Origin: Antarcticimicrobium sp040365005
Lineage (GTDB): Bacteria; Pseudomonadota; Alphaproteobacteria; Rhodobacterales; Rhodobacteraceae
DNA: 64,000 nt
Assembly (NCBI RefSeq): GCF_040365005.1
Contig: NZ_BAABWV010000013.1
Location: 100,752 to 164,751 of the forward strand
Direction of reading: 5' to 3'
Positions 17,733 to 26,615 of this stretch are shown piece by piece (the stretch's first letter is position 1; each line of letters begins with the position of its first letter). The position numbers and the translations under genes were made by a program. The notes below the pieces were generated by a model. The model had not been told where the DNA came from and did no database searches. It worked only from the letters and a program-made list of their open reading frames with translations.

Positions 17733-18509
17733 TCAAGCCGGGAATTCAGCGACATAACCCTCGAAGGTGATATTGTCGGCCAGCTTGCGCGCCACTGCCT
17801 CCGCTTCGGGCGATTTGATGGTCCAGCACAGCACCGGCACCCCGTCAGCGTGTAATGCGCGCACCCATGGACGGGAAAGATCAGCCGCCTCGTGGCTGAT
17901 GAAACCGGCACCGACCCGGCCGAAATCGGGGATCTCGCGCAGGCGATCACAGGTCGCTGTCGACAGTGGCCAATCCGCGGGATCATAACTGCTGGTGGTC
18001 AACCCGCGCGGCAGATCGGGCAAAAGCCGCGCCATCTCGGCCATGCTGTGCGGGTTGAAGGACATCACCGCCACCGATCCCGCGTACCCCGAAAGCGCCC
18101 GCGCGGCCGCCGCCTCCAGCGCCCCCACATCGGCCCCCATGGCGCCATCCTGATCCTTGAGCTCGACCAACAGCGGCACCCGCCCCGCGACCAGGTCGAG
18201 GACCTCCTCGAACCGCGGGATCGTCTCGCCATCGCCATGCAGCAGGGGAATCGCCGCCGCCTCGCCCGCGCTGCGCTGGCGCAGCGGCCCGGATTGCCCG
18301 GTCAACCGCCCCAGGTCGTAGTCGTGGAACACCATCGCCGCACCGTCGGCGGTCAGTTGCAGGTCGATCTCGATGCCGTAGCCGGCCGCGACAGCCGCCC
18401 GGATCGCGGCGCGGCTGTTCTCGGGGCGGCCCCGCTCCACATCGTGATAGGCCCGGTGCGCCACAGGCAGGCGCAGCAGGTCATCGGGCAGGACGGGCAG
18501 CGTCGTCAT
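17733..18509 (-). CDS. Glycerophosphodiester phosphodiesterase
   Basis: Hydrolyses glycerophosphodiesters to glycerol-3-phosphate and an alcohol; 258 aa TIM barrel. HRAYHDVERGRPENS (about 18-32) supplies the catalytic His and Glu, and EIDLQLTADGAAMVFHDYDL supplies the metal-binding Glu/Asp and the second catalytic His. No signal peptide, so cytosolic. It overlaps the ridA-type gene by four bases (ATGA). Confidence 0.92.
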   Translation of the reverse strand: MTTLPVLPDDLLRLPVAHRAYHDVERGRPENSRAAIRAAVAAGYGIEIDLQLTADGAAMVFHDYDLGRLTGQSGPLRQRSAGEAAAIPLLHGDGETIPRFEEVLDLVAGRVPLLVELKDQDGAMGADVGALEAAAARALSGYAGSVAVMSFNPHSMAEMARLLPDLPRGLTTSSYDPADWPLSTATCDRLREIPDFGRVGAGFISHEAADLSRPWVRALHADGVPVLCWTIKSPEAEAVARKLADNITFEGYVAEFPA

Positions 18510-18967
18510 CGGATCTGAAAGATTCCTTCGATCTCCACCGCGACGCCCAGCGGCAGCGACGCCGCCGACACCGCAGAGCGCGAATGCCGACCGGCCTCGC
18601 CCAGGGCCTCGACAAGGAAATCGGAGGCGCCGTTGACCACCTGCGGCTGCTGGGTGAAATCGCCGGTCGAGTTGACGAAGCCGGTCAGCTTGACCACCCG
18701 CACCAGTTGGTCCAGATCGCCGCCGCAGGCCGCCCGAACCTGGGCCAGAAGCCCCAGCGCACAGCGTTTCGCCGCCGCGGCACCGGCCTCGACATCCATG
18801 GTGTCACCCAGCTTGCCGGTGATCAGCTCTCCGGTCTCGTCGATCGAGATCTGGCCCGAAACGTACAGGATGTCTCCCACCTGCACGAAGGGAACATAGT
18901 TGGCCGCCGGGGCGGGGGCGCTGGGCAGGGTCACGCCCATCTGGTCCAGTTTGCCTTGAATGCTCAT
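18506..18967 (-). CDS. RidA family (YjgF/YER057c/UK114) protein
   Basis: 153 aa. The family deaminates reactive enamine/imine intermediates; this longer form is the 'YjgF-like' subgroup common in Rhodobacterales. VQVGDILYVSGQIS and SAVSAASLPLGVAVEIEGIFQ are conserved, but the Arg that binds the carboxylate in archetypal RidA (in the segment following R-S/T) is not obvious in its usual place, so deaminase activity is not certain. First gene of a two-gene operon with the GDPD. Confidence 0.87.
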   Translation of the reverse strand: MSIQGKLDQMGVTLPSAPAPAANYVPFVQVGDILYVSGQISIDETGELITGKLGDTMDVEAGAAAAKRCALGLLAQVRAACGGDLDQLVRVVKLTGFVNSTGDFTQQPQVVNGASDFLVEALGEAGRHSRSAVSAASLPLGVAVEIEGIFQIR

Positions 18968-19035
18968 CGGATATCTCTCCTTTGCCAGTTCGCGCGGACG
19001 CTAGCCGGGTTGGCCTTGCACGAAAAGCGAAAACC

Positions 19036-20442
19036 TCAGGTTTCGCGGAACGCCTTGGTGAAATAATCCGCCAGCGGCTTGACCAGATAGGCCAGCGGCG
19101 ACCGGTCTGCCGTCCGCACGAACGCCTGGACCGGCATGCCCGGGATCAGCACCGTGCCCTCGGGCAGCCTGTCCATCTGCCCGTCGTCGAGAACGATCTC
19201 GGCCCGGTAAAATGACATCCCGGTGCCCTCGTCCTGGAACGCGTCCGCCGAAACCTGGATCACCTTGCCGGTCAGTTCGGGCGTCTGGCGTTGATCCAGA
19301 GAGGCAATCCGGAGGTTGACCGACTGGCCCACGTGGATTTCGTCGATGTGAATCGGGTCCACCTGCGTCGCGATCACCAGCGGGCGATCCTGTGGCACAA
19401 GGTACATGACCGGGTCGGCGGGCCGGATCACCGAGCGCAGCGCATGAACGCTCATGCCATAGACCACGCCCGAGACCGGCGCGGTGATGTCCAGCCGATC
19501 AAGCCGGTCGAGCAGGGCGCGGCGTTGTTCGGCAATCTCCAACTCGCGATAGCGCAGGTCGCGCAGTTGGGTGATCGCCTGTTCGCGCTGGCTGGTGCCC
19601 AGTTTGAGGATCTCGATTTCGATCTCGGTGATCATGCCCTCGGCCTGCGCCTTGGAGGCCTTGAGCTCCCCCAATGTCCCATCGAGGTTGGCCGCGGTGC
19701 GCCGCAGGTTGAGCACCGTCGCTGCCTGCGCCAGCCCCCGGTCCAGCAGCGATTGCTGGTTCTCCAGTTCCTGCTGGATCAGGTCGAGCTGAACCCGAAG
19801 CGAGGCACGCTGCGCCTCGATCCCCTCGATCTGGCTGCTGATTTGGCCCCGGCGTTTCTCCAGCTGATCGATTTCGCGTTCGATCGAATCGCGGCGCGCG
19901 AAGAAAAGGCGCCTTTGCCCCTCGACCAGTTCGGCGACATCAGGCCTGTCGGCGGCCACTTCCTGCAACTCGGGGTCGAACTCCAACGTGTCGGTGCCGT
20001 CGCGCTCCGCCTCGAGCCGACCGCGCCGGGACATCAGCTCGAACAATTGCCCCTCGATGATCAGAAGCTGCGATTTCAGATCGCGGGAATCGAGCCGCAG
20101 CAGCACCTGCCCCTGCTTGACAAGATCGCCTTCGCCCACGTCGATCTCGGCCACCACGCCGCCGTCGGGATGCTGCACGACCTGGCGGTTCTGGTCCACT
20201 TCGATCCGGCCGCTGACGACCACCGCGCCGGCGATGGTCGAAAAGGTCGCCCAACCGCCGAACCCGCCGACCAGCAAGAACAGACCGAGCAAGCCGATGA
20301 CCACCGGCTTTCGCGCCGACCAGCCCCGCTTGGCGATGGGCTTTGCCTGCGTCGCTGCCCCCGCGTGACGTTTTTCAAGCTGGGTAACCTTGGCACGGCC
20401 AATCTCGGTCTTTTTCCGCGGACTCAGTTCTGTTCCGGTCAT
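19036..20442 (-). CDS. HlyD family type I secretion membrane fusion protein
   Basis: Periplasmic adaptor joining the inner-membrane ABC exporter to a TolC-like channel. 468 aa: cytosolic basic N-terminus, one transmembrane helix (about 46-68, VVIGLLGLFLLVGGFGGWATF), a lipoyl-like half (GRIEVDQNRQVVQHPDGGVV), a long coiled coil (about 165-325, rich in E/Q/R/L), then the second half of the barrel (DITAPVSGVVYGM) and a beta-barrel domain. It is translated with the ABC gene (ATGA overlap at 20439-20442). No TolC gene is in the window. Confidence 0.93.
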   Translation of the reverse strand: MTGTELSPRKKTEIGRAKVTQLEKRHAGAATQAKPIAKRGWSARKPVVIGLLGLFLLVGGFGGWATFSTIAGAVVVSGRIEVDQNRQVVQHPDGGVVAEIDVGEGDLVKQGQVLLRLDSRDLKSQLLIIEGQLFELMSRRGRLEAERDGTDTLEFDPELQEVAADRPDVAELVEGQRRLFFARRDSIEREIDQLEKRRGQISSQIEGIEAQRASLRVQLDLIQQELENQQSLLDRGLAQAATVLNLRRTAANLDGTLGELKASKAQAEGMITEIEIEILKLGTSQREQAITQLRDLRYRELEIAEQRRALLDRLDRLDITAPVSGVVYGMSVHALRSVIRPADPVMYLVPQDRPLVIATQVDPIHIDEIHVGQSVNLRIASLDQRQTPELTGKVIQVSADAFQDEGTGMSFYRAEIVLDDGQMDRLPEGTVLIPGMPVQAFVRTADRSPLAYLVKPLADYFTKAFRET

Positions 20443-22187
20443 TTCATGCCGCCCATTCCAGACGATTTCAGCAACTGCTCATGGTTCGACACCATTTCGC
20501 GCAGCACCTGGTCCTTTGGACCAAAGGCCGTACGGTGGCCTTCGTCCAGCACCATCAGCAGGTCGCATTCCTGGATCGCCGAGGGGCGGTGAGCCATGAT
20601 CAGCACCGATTTTCCCGCGGCCTTCATCGCCTTGATCGCGTTGTTGAGCGCGGTAGACCCCTCGTTGTCGAGGTTCGAGTTCGGTTCGTCCAGGATCAGG
20701 ATCACCGGATCGCCATAGAGCGCCCGGGCCAATGCCACGCGCTGCATCTGCCCCCCCGAGAGCCGGCCACCGCCCGCGGTCACGCGGGTGTCATAACCGT
20801 CCGGCAGCGACACGATCAGATCATGCGCCGCCGCCATCCTCGCGGCAGCGACCACCTTTTCACTGTCGGGGTCTTGCGACATGCGCGCGATATTCTCGGC
20901 GATCGTTCCGTTGAACAGCTGCACCCGCTGCGGAAGGTACCCGATGTGCTGACCCAGAACGTCGGGAGCGTATTGATCCAGAGACGCGCCGTCCAGCCGG
21001 ACCGTCCCGCCCGCCGGTCTCCAGAACCCGGTCAAGGTGCGCGCCAGGGTGGTCTTGCCCGAGCCCGAGGGGCCGATCACGCCCAGCGCCTGACCGGGAT
21101 CGACGCGAAAGCTCACCGTCTTGAGCTTGGCCCGGCTGTCGCCCGGCGGCACCACGGTCAGCGCATGCGCCTCGAGCCGCGCCTTGGGCTTGGGCAGGGC
21201 GGTTCGCGGCTGATCCGGGGGCACCTTGCTGAGCAGTTCGCCCACCTGCTGCCACCCCTTGCGTGCGCGCTGGACGTTGGGCCAATGCCCGACAAGCTGT
21301 TCGATCGGGGCCAAGGCCCGACCCAGCAGGATCGATGAGGCGATCATCACGCCGGCCGTCACCTCGCCCTTCAGCACCAGATAGGCGCCCAGCCCCAGCA
21401 TCGCCGATTGCAGGAACATCCGCAGCGTCTTGGTCAGGGACGAAAAGCTGCCGCTGACATCATTGGCGACCACCGATTCCACCAGCGATTCTTCCCGGGT
21501 GCGGTTCCAGCGGTCGAACGCCGCGCCGCGCATCCCCATCGATTGGATCGTCTCGCCCTCATGGCGGATCTCTTCTGCCATCAACCCGGCCCGGTGCGAG
21601 GTGATGTTGGCCTGCTGGACGGGTTTGCGCGAAAAGATCTGGTTGAGGACCGTGATCAACACCAGCAACCCGCCCCCCGAAATCGCGAGGATCCCCAGCC
21701 ACGGATGGAACAGCGCGATCCCGGCCAGAAAGAACGGCGTCCAGGGCAGGTCGAACAGCGCCATGAACGGCGGAGAGGCCCAGAGCCGCTGAACCGCCTC
21801 GAGATCGGTCAGCCCGGTCTGCGCCACCGGGTCATTGGCCACCGCCGACCGTTTCAGCATCGCCTCGAACACCCGGCGGTCCAGCGCCGCCTGAAACCGG
21901 GCGCCGACGCGTGCCATGATTCGGCCGCGAGAGAAATCCAGGATGCCCATCATGCCATAGAGGAAGGCCACCAAAAGCGACAAGGCCACCAGCGTTTCCT
22001 CGGACCGGCTGCCGAGCACGCGGTCGTAGACCTGGAGCATGTAGAGCGGCCCGGTCAGCATCAGGAGATTCGCGAAAAAGCTGAACACGCCGACGAACCA
22101 GAACAGTCCGCGGCTCTGACGACGGGCCGCAGCGAGTTCCACGAAACCGTCCTCGCCATGGTCGAGGGTGCGATACGGGGGTGCCAT
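20439..22187 (-). CDS. Type I secretion ABC transporter, PrtD-like permease/ATPase
   Basis: Inner-membrane exporter of unfolded RTX-type proteins. 582 aa: five to six transmembrane helices in residues about 30-300, then the ATPase with Walker A GPSGSGKTT, the LSGGQMQRVALARAL signature and Walker B ILILDEPNSNLD. There is no N-terminal peptidase or CLD domain, as in PrtD/AprD. Start 22187 (MAPPYRTL) was chosen because GGAGG sits five bases upstream; a frame extension to 22247 has no such site. The RTX protein at 11.0-13.4 kb is the obvious candidate substrate (inference). Confidence 0.93.
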   Translation of the reverse strand: MAPPYRTLDHGEDGFVELAAARRQSRGLFWFVGVFSFFANLLMLTGPLYMLQVYDRVLGSRSEETLVALSLLVAFLYGMMGILDFSRGRIMARVGARFQAALDRRVFEAMLKRSAVANDPVAQTGLTDLEAVQRLWASPPFMALFDLPWTPFFLAGIALFHPWLGILAISGGGLLVLITVLNQIFSRKPVQQANITSHRAGLMAEEIRHEGETIQSMGMRGAAFDRWNRTREESLVESVVANDVSGSFSSLTKTLRMFLQSAMLGLGAYLVLKGEVTAGVMIASSILLGRALAPIEQLVGHWPNVQRARKGWQQVGELLSKVPPDQPRTALPKPKARLEAHALTVVPPGDSRAKLKTVSFRVDPGQALGVIGPSGSGKTTLARTLTGFWRPAGGTVRLDGASLDQYAPDVLGQHIGYLPQRVQLFNGTIAENIARMSQDPDSEKVVAAARMAAAHDLIVSLPDGYDTRVTAGGGRLSGGQMQRVALARALYGDPVILILDEPNSNLDNEGSTALNNAIKAMKAAGKSVLIMAHRPSAIQECDLLMVLDEGHRTAFGPKDQVLREMVSNHEQLLKSSGMGGMK

Positions 22188-22379
22188 TGGCCTCCAAACT
22201 CTCAAGTTTCGCTCCAGGTCAGATTCAACCCGAAGGCGACGGCGCACAATTTCGCCGTTTCTGTTTCAATACGGCCACACATCCGTTAAGGCAACAAACG
22301 ACACTTTTGACCGGACGCGCATGTACCTACATTTCAGGAGTTGCCGCCCGACTGCAAGCATCTATGGACCTATGTCATC

Positions 22380-23141
22380 ATGAAGCCCCCTCTGCGCCTT
22401 CCCCTCCTTGTGTCCGTGCTTGTCATGACCGGACTTCTGTCCGCCTGCGCGACACGAACAGCCGAACAAAAGGCATCCGGAGAGATTTTCGATCCCTACG
22501 AGAGCACCAACAGGACCATCCACGGCTTCAACCTCGCGGTTGACAAGGCTCTGTTCCGACCGGCCTCCAAGGGCTATGTCACCATCGTCCCCGAGCCGAT
22601 GGTCGACAGCTTCAATTATTTCGCCGAGAACCTCTCGATGCCGGGGATCATGGTGGATTCGCTGTTGCAGGGAAAGGTCGAGCAGGCCGGAACGGCCCTG
22701 TTCCGGTTCCTCGTCAACTCCACCGTCGGGTTTGCAGGGCTGGCCGATCCGGCCTCTGAATTCAATATCCCGAAGGTCGATACCGATTTCGGCGAAACGC
22801 TGCATGTCTGGGGCTTTGACGAGGGGCCTTACGTCGAACTGCCGCTTTATGGCCCCTCCACCGCGCGGGATGCGGTCGGCGTCGTCGTCAACCTTTTCAC
22901 CAACCCGCTCGATTACACCGATCCGCGCCCGGCCGACAACCTGGGCACCTATGCCCAGATCGTGCGCCGCATGGGGGATCGGGGCCGCTATTCCGACACC
23001 GTCGACGCGATGCTCTACGACAGCGCCGACAGTTACGCGCAGTTGCGCACGCTTTACCTCCAGAATCGACGCTTCGAACTGGAAGGCGAGAACACCGACC
23101 TCTACATTACACCGGACGAGATCAGCACCGAGGGTTTCTGA
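22380..23141 (+). CDS. mlaA: MlaA (VacJ) outer-membrane phospholipid-asymmetry lipoprotein
   Basis: Removes phospholipid from the outer leaflet of the outer membrane and hands it to MlaC. 253 aa: lipoprotein signal with LLSAC (lipidated Cys at 23), then FDPYESTNRTIHGFN, FRFLVNSTVGFAGLADPA and FGETLHVWGFDEGPYVELPLYGPSTARDAVG segments typical of VacJ/MlaA. The ATG at 22380 places the lipobox correctly. The gene ends immediately before the ATG of mlaC (TGA-ATG, no spacing). The MlaBDEF ABC transporter is not in the window. Confidence 0.94.
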   Translation: MKPPLRLPLLVSVLVMTGLLSACATRTAEQKASGEIFDPYESTNRTIHGFNLAVDKALFRPASKGYVTIVPEPMVDSFNYFAENLSMPGIMVDSLLQGKVEQAGTALFRFLVNSTVGFAGLADPASEFNIPKVDTDFGETLHVWGFDEGPYVELPLYGPSTARDAVGVVVNLFTNPLDYTDPRPADNLGTYAQIVRRMGDRGRYSDTVDAMLYDSADSYAQLRTLYLQNRRFELEGENTDLYITPDEISTEGF

Positions 23142-23747
23142 ATGACTGTTTATGTATCCAGGCGACACCTGATCGGGTCGATGTCGGCCGCGGCGGGAAT
23201 CGCGGCGCTTCCCCGTTCGGCTTTGGCGCTGAACCCGGCTTCGGCCCGCAGCATGGTCGACAAGCTGGTGGCCGATATCAACCGCGTGATCGACAGCGGC
23301 AAGTCCGAATCGGCGATGTACCGGGAGTTCGAACGCATCTTCAAAGCCTACTCCGACACCTCCTATATCGCCGCCTATGCCCTGGGCGTGGATGGTCGTC
23401 GTGCCTCCAATGCGCAGAAACGCGCCTTTACCCAGGCTTTCACCGGCTATATCTCGCGCAAGTACGGCAAGCGGTTCCGCGAATTCATCGGCGGCAAGCT
23501 GGTGGTCGAGGAGGTGCGCAAGATCAAGAATTTCCTCGAGATCCGCACCACCGCCTACCTGCGCGGGGAATCGCCCTTCGACGTGTCCTTCCACGTGTCC
23601 GACCGCACCGGGCGCGAGTTGTTCTTCAACATCTATATCGAGGGCGTGAACATGCTGCTGACCGAGCGGACCGAGATCGGTTCCATGCTCGATGCGCGGC
23701 GCGGCGATCTCGACAAGCTGATCGCCGACCTCAAGCGCGCCGGCTGA
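23142..23747 (+). CDS. mlaC: MlaC-like periplasmic phospholipid shuttle
   Basis: Carries phospholipid between MlaA and the inner-membrane MlaFEDB complex. 201 aa of the Ttg2D/MlaC family (YREFERIFKAYSDTSYIAAYALG, FTQAFTGYISRKYGKRF). The N-terminus SRRHLIGSMSAAAGIAALPRSALA looks like a twin-arginine signal, which suggests export already folded, possibly with lipid bound; this is an inference from the motif. It starts directly after the mlaA stop and is followed by a strong terminator. Confidence 0.92.
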   Translation: MTVYVSRRHLIGSMSAAAGIAALPRSALALNPASARSMVDKLVADINRVIDSGKSESAMYREFERIFKAYSDTSYIAAYALGVDGRRASNAQKRAFTQAFTGYISRKYGKRFREFIGGKLVVEEVRKIKNFLEIRTTAYLRGESPFDVSFHVSDRTGRELFFNIYIEGVNMLLTERTEIGSMLDARRGDLDKLIADLKRAG

Positions 23748-23770
23748 CCGCCGCCGACCATCCGATACGG

Positions 23771-23803
23771 AACGGGCCGCGATGCATCATCGCGGCCCGT
23801 TTT
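23771..23803 (+). terminator. Rho-independent terminator of mlaA-mlaC
   Basis: Perfect 14-base stem AACGGGCCGCGATG / CATCGCGGCCCGTT with a 3-base loop, ending in TTTT. It sits between mlaC and the convergent PBP gene. Confidence 0.92.
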
Positions 23804-23813
23804 CATTCAGACC

Positions 23814-25997
23814 TCAGCGATTGCTGCCGAAAATATCGCGCAGGATCTGGTTGACCGCGCCGCCGACCCCTTTGCCGCCATCATCCGACCGCACCGGTTC
23901 GGGCCGGTGCGGCGGGATCGGTTCGCGCATCGGCAGCGGTTTCGGGGTGCGCCCCTCCTGCACCCGCATCATGGTTTCGTGCCAGATCTCGGCCGGCAGC
24001 CCGCTGCCCGACACCCCCTTGAGCGGGGTATTGTCGTCATACCCCATCCAGACCCCAGTCACGTAATCGGCGGTGAACCCGATGAACCAGGCGTCGCGGG
24101 CCTGTTGCGAGGTGCCGGTCTTGCCCGCCACCTGCCAGCCGGGCAGTTGCGCCCGCCGACCGGTGCCCTCGGACACGACCTTTTCCAGCATCCAGATCAG
24201 CTGCTCAGCCGCCTCGGTGCGGATCACCCGCTCGCCGATCCCGCCGGCAGCGCCAAAGACGGGTGTATCCTCGCCCATCAGGGTCAGCTCGGTCAGGCCG
24301 AAGGGCGTCACCGACGAGCCGCCGTTCAGGATGCCCGCATAGGCCCCGGTCATCTCGATCAGCGTGCTTTCCGAGGCCCCCAGCGCCAGCGCCGGCCCGG
24401 CGGCGAGATCGCTGTCGATGCCGAACTCGCTGGCGACGATGCGCACCTTGTCCCGCCCGTATTTCTCCGAGGTCTTGACTGCAGGAATGTTCAGCGACTT
24501 TTTCAGCGCCTCGGTCAGGGTGACCTCGCCGTAGTTCTTGTGGGTATAGTTCTCGGGACACCACCGTCCTGAGCCGGGAATGGTCATGCAGAAGGGTTCG
24601 TCCACCACCGTGTCCAGCGGCGAGGCCCCGAGGTCGAGCGCAGTGGCATAGACAAAGGGCTTGAAGGCCGACCCGGTCTGCCGCTTGGCCTGGGTGGCGC
24701 GGTTGAACACCCCCGAAACCCGGGTCTTGCGCCCGCCCACCATGCCGCGCACCGCGCCATCGGCGCTCATCACCACGATCGCCGCCTGCGCCTTGGAACC
24801 CGGGCTCACCTTTTCCTGGTACACCACCTGCATCGCCTCTTCGGCGGCGGCCTGGATGTCCTGGTCCAGCGTCGTCTTGATGATCACGTCCTCGGTGGTC
24901 TTGTCACCGAAGAACTCCGGCGTTTCGTCCATCACCCAATCGGCGAAATAGCCGCCGGCACGGGCCGCCGCCGCCTCGGAAAGCTCGGCCGGGTGGGCGC
25001 GTGCCTGGTTCGCCTCGGCCGCCGAAAGATAGCCCTGGTCCTCCATCAGCCCGACGATCACCTCGGCCCGGTTCTGGGCACGGCTCAGGCTGTTGGTCGG
25101 CGCAAAGCGGGTCGGCGCCACCAGCAGCCCCGCCAGCATCGCCGCCTCCGCGGGGGTCACCTCGGCCGCCGACTTGCCGAAATAGCGCTGGCTGGCGGCC
25201 TCGAACCCCCGCGCCCCGGCCCCGAGGAAGGCCCGGTTCATGTAAATGGTCAGGATCTCGTCCTTGGAGTACTTCGCCTCCATCGCCATGGCGTAGATCG
25301 CTTCCTTCACTTTGCGCCACAAGGTGCCCTGGCGACAGTTCGCCTCGTACTCCGTCTCGGTCTGGCCGGACTTGGGATCAAAGGGTTCGCCCAGACACAA
25401 CAGTTTCGCGGTCTGCTGCGTGATGGTCGAGCCGCCATGCCCGGACAGCGGTCCACGCCCCTCGCTCAGGTTGATTCGCACGGCACTGGCGATGCCGCGC
25501 GGGCTGATCCCGAAATGGCGATAGAACCGCTTGTCCTCGGTGGCGATGATCGCGTTCTTGAGGTTTGGCGAAACCGTTTCGGTGGTAACCACCCCGCCGA
25601 ACTGGTCGCCGCGCCAGGCGAACACCTTGCCGTCGCGGTCCAACAGCGTGACCGACCCGCGCGCGCGCCCGTCAAGCAGCGCGGACAACTCGGGCAACTG
25701 GCTGTAGTGATAGCCGACACCGAGGCCGACCAGCAGCGCGAACACCATGCCGATGCGCCAGGAAAAGCCCCAGACCAGCCGGAAAATGCCGCGCACCAGC
25801 GCCCGCAACGCGCCGAAGATCCCGCCGCGTCCGCTGCGACGCGGTGCGGGTTTGCGCCCCGATTTCTTGGGCTTTGCCTTGGCGGCCGTCTTGCGGCTGC
25901 TGCGCCCCGTCGATTTGGCCGAAGCCTTTGATCGCGATCCCGTAGGATAGCGCTTGTCAGCCACCAATGGTGGCTTGCGACCTGTTCTCTTGGCCAT
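23814..25997 (-). CDS. Class A penicillin-binding protein (PBP1A family)
   Basis: Bifunctional peptidoglycan transglycosylase/transpeptidase in the inner membrane. 727 aa: a very basic cytosolic tail (about 1-60), one membrane helix (about 80-97), a GT51 domain with catalytic Glu in ATEDKRFYRHFG (E144) and GGSTITQQ (about 188), then a transpeptidase domain with the SAFKPF active serine motif and KTGTS. It is shorter than E. coli PBP1A, as usual for this alphaproteobacterial form. It has a CXXC-like pair around the active-site region (FCMTIPGSGRWCPENY). A monocistronic unit divergent from glnK. Confidence 0.92.
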   Translation of the reverse strand: MAKRTGRKPPLVADKRYPTGSRSKASAKSTGRSSRKTAAKAKPKKSGRKPAPRRSGRGGIFGALRALVRGIFRLVWGFSWRIGMVFALLVGLGVGYHYSQLPELSALLDGRARGSVTLLDRDGKVFAWRGDQFGGVVTTETVSPNLKNAIIATEDKRFYRHFGISPRGIASAVRINLSEGRGPLSGHGGSTITQQTAKLLCLGEPFDPKSGQTETEYEANCRQGTLWRKVKEAIYAMAMEAKYSKDEILTIYMNRAFLGAGARGFEAASQRYFGKSAAEVTPAEAAMLAGLLVAPTRFAPTNSLSRAQNRAEVIVGLMEDQGYLSAAEANQARAHPAELSEAAAARAGGYFADWVMDETPEFFGDKTTEDVIIKTTLDQDIQAAAEEAMQVVYQEKVSPGSKAQAAIVVMSADGAVRGMVGGRKTRVSGVFNRATQAKRQTGSAFKPFVYATALDLGASPLDTVVDEPFCMTIPGSGRWCPENYTHKNYGEVTLTEALKKSLNIPAVKTSEKYGRDKVRIVASEFGIDSDLAAGPALALGASESTLIEMTGAYAGILNGGSSVTPFGLTELTLMGEDTPVFGAAGGIGERVIRTEAAEQLIWMLEKVVSEGTGRRAQLPGWQVAGKTGTSQQARDAWFIGFTADYVTGVWMGYDDNTPLKGVSGSGLPAEIWHETMMRVQEGRTPKPLPMREPIPPHRPEPVRSDDGGKGVGGAVNQILRDIFGSNR

Positions 25998-26121
25998 GCC
26001 CGATCCTGCCCGATCCTTGTTCTGCGCGCAGGATACAGGGACGCGAATGATTTGTTGAGGGGCCGTTTCCCCCGAATTCCCCGACTCATTTGCGCCTATT
26101 TTTTGATCATTTCAGGATCTG

Positions 26122-26221
26122 TGTGCAAAAATTGTGCAAACTATCCTGCCAAACTGCCTGTTTTCTGAACCTTGTCGTTCCCTTCGACCGGTCGAACCGC
26201 GTTGCTTGCACTGCGAGTGCA
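26122..26221 (+). promoter_or_regulatory. Candidate control region of glnK-amtB
   Basis: Two direct copies of TGTGCAAA, 11 bases apart (26122-26129, 26133-26140), and a perfect palindrome TGCACT-GCG-AGTGCA (26207-26221) lie upstream of glnK. The palindrome resembles an NtrC half-site pair (TGCAC...GTGCA) but has a 5-base rather than 7-base centre. No clear sigma-54 -24/-12 box was found. Confidence 0.4.
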
Positions 26222-26250
26222 GGGAGACCTGCTGAATGAAGGGGACGAAC

Positions 26251-26589
26251 GTGAAACTGATCATTGCGACAATCAAGCCGTTCAAGCTGGAGGAGGTCCG
26301 CGAGGCGCTGACCGAGGCCGGCGTGCGCGGAATGATGGTGACCGAAATCAAGGGGTTCGGATCTCAGTCCGGCCACACCGAAATCTATCGCGGCGCGGAA
26401 TACGCCGTGAACTTCGTACCGAAAGTCAAACTGGAGATCGTGGTGAGTGCCGGCATGGCCGACCAGGTGGTCGAGACCATCACCAACACCGCCAAGACCG
26501 GCAAGATCGGCGACGGCAAGATCTTCGTTCTGGACGTGGACCAGGCGATCCGCGTGCGCACGGGCGAAACCAACGAAGACGCGCTTTAA
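26251..26589 (+). CDS. glnK: Nitrogen regulatory protein PII, GTG start
   Basis: Trimeric signal protein that senses 2-oxoglutarate, ATP/ADP and glutamine and regulates AmtB. With the GTG at 26251 the protein begins MKLIIATIKPFKLEEV and is exactly 112 aa, the canonical PII length, with the uridylylated Tyr at position 51 in the T-loop (YRGAEYAVNFVPK). An in-frame ATG 15 bases upstream would add MKGTN; the AAGGGG site five to six bases before the GTG supports the shorter form. It is followed after 26 bases by amtB, the standard glnK-amtB operon; the pairing favours the name glnK over glnB. Confidence 0.95.
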   Translation: MKLIIATIKPFKLEEVREALTEAGVRGMMVTEIKGFGSQSGHTEIYRGAEYAVNFVPKVKLEIVVSAGMADQVVETITNTAKTGKIGDGKIFVLDVDQAIRVRTGETNEDAL

Positions 26590-26615
26590 GCCGCGCAACC
26601 AAGGGAAACGGAGCT

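Noticed and set aside
26172..26615. In-frame upstream extension of amtB running through glnK
   Set aside because: The amtB signal peptide starts at 26616 with its own ribosome site; the extension is glnK in another frame.
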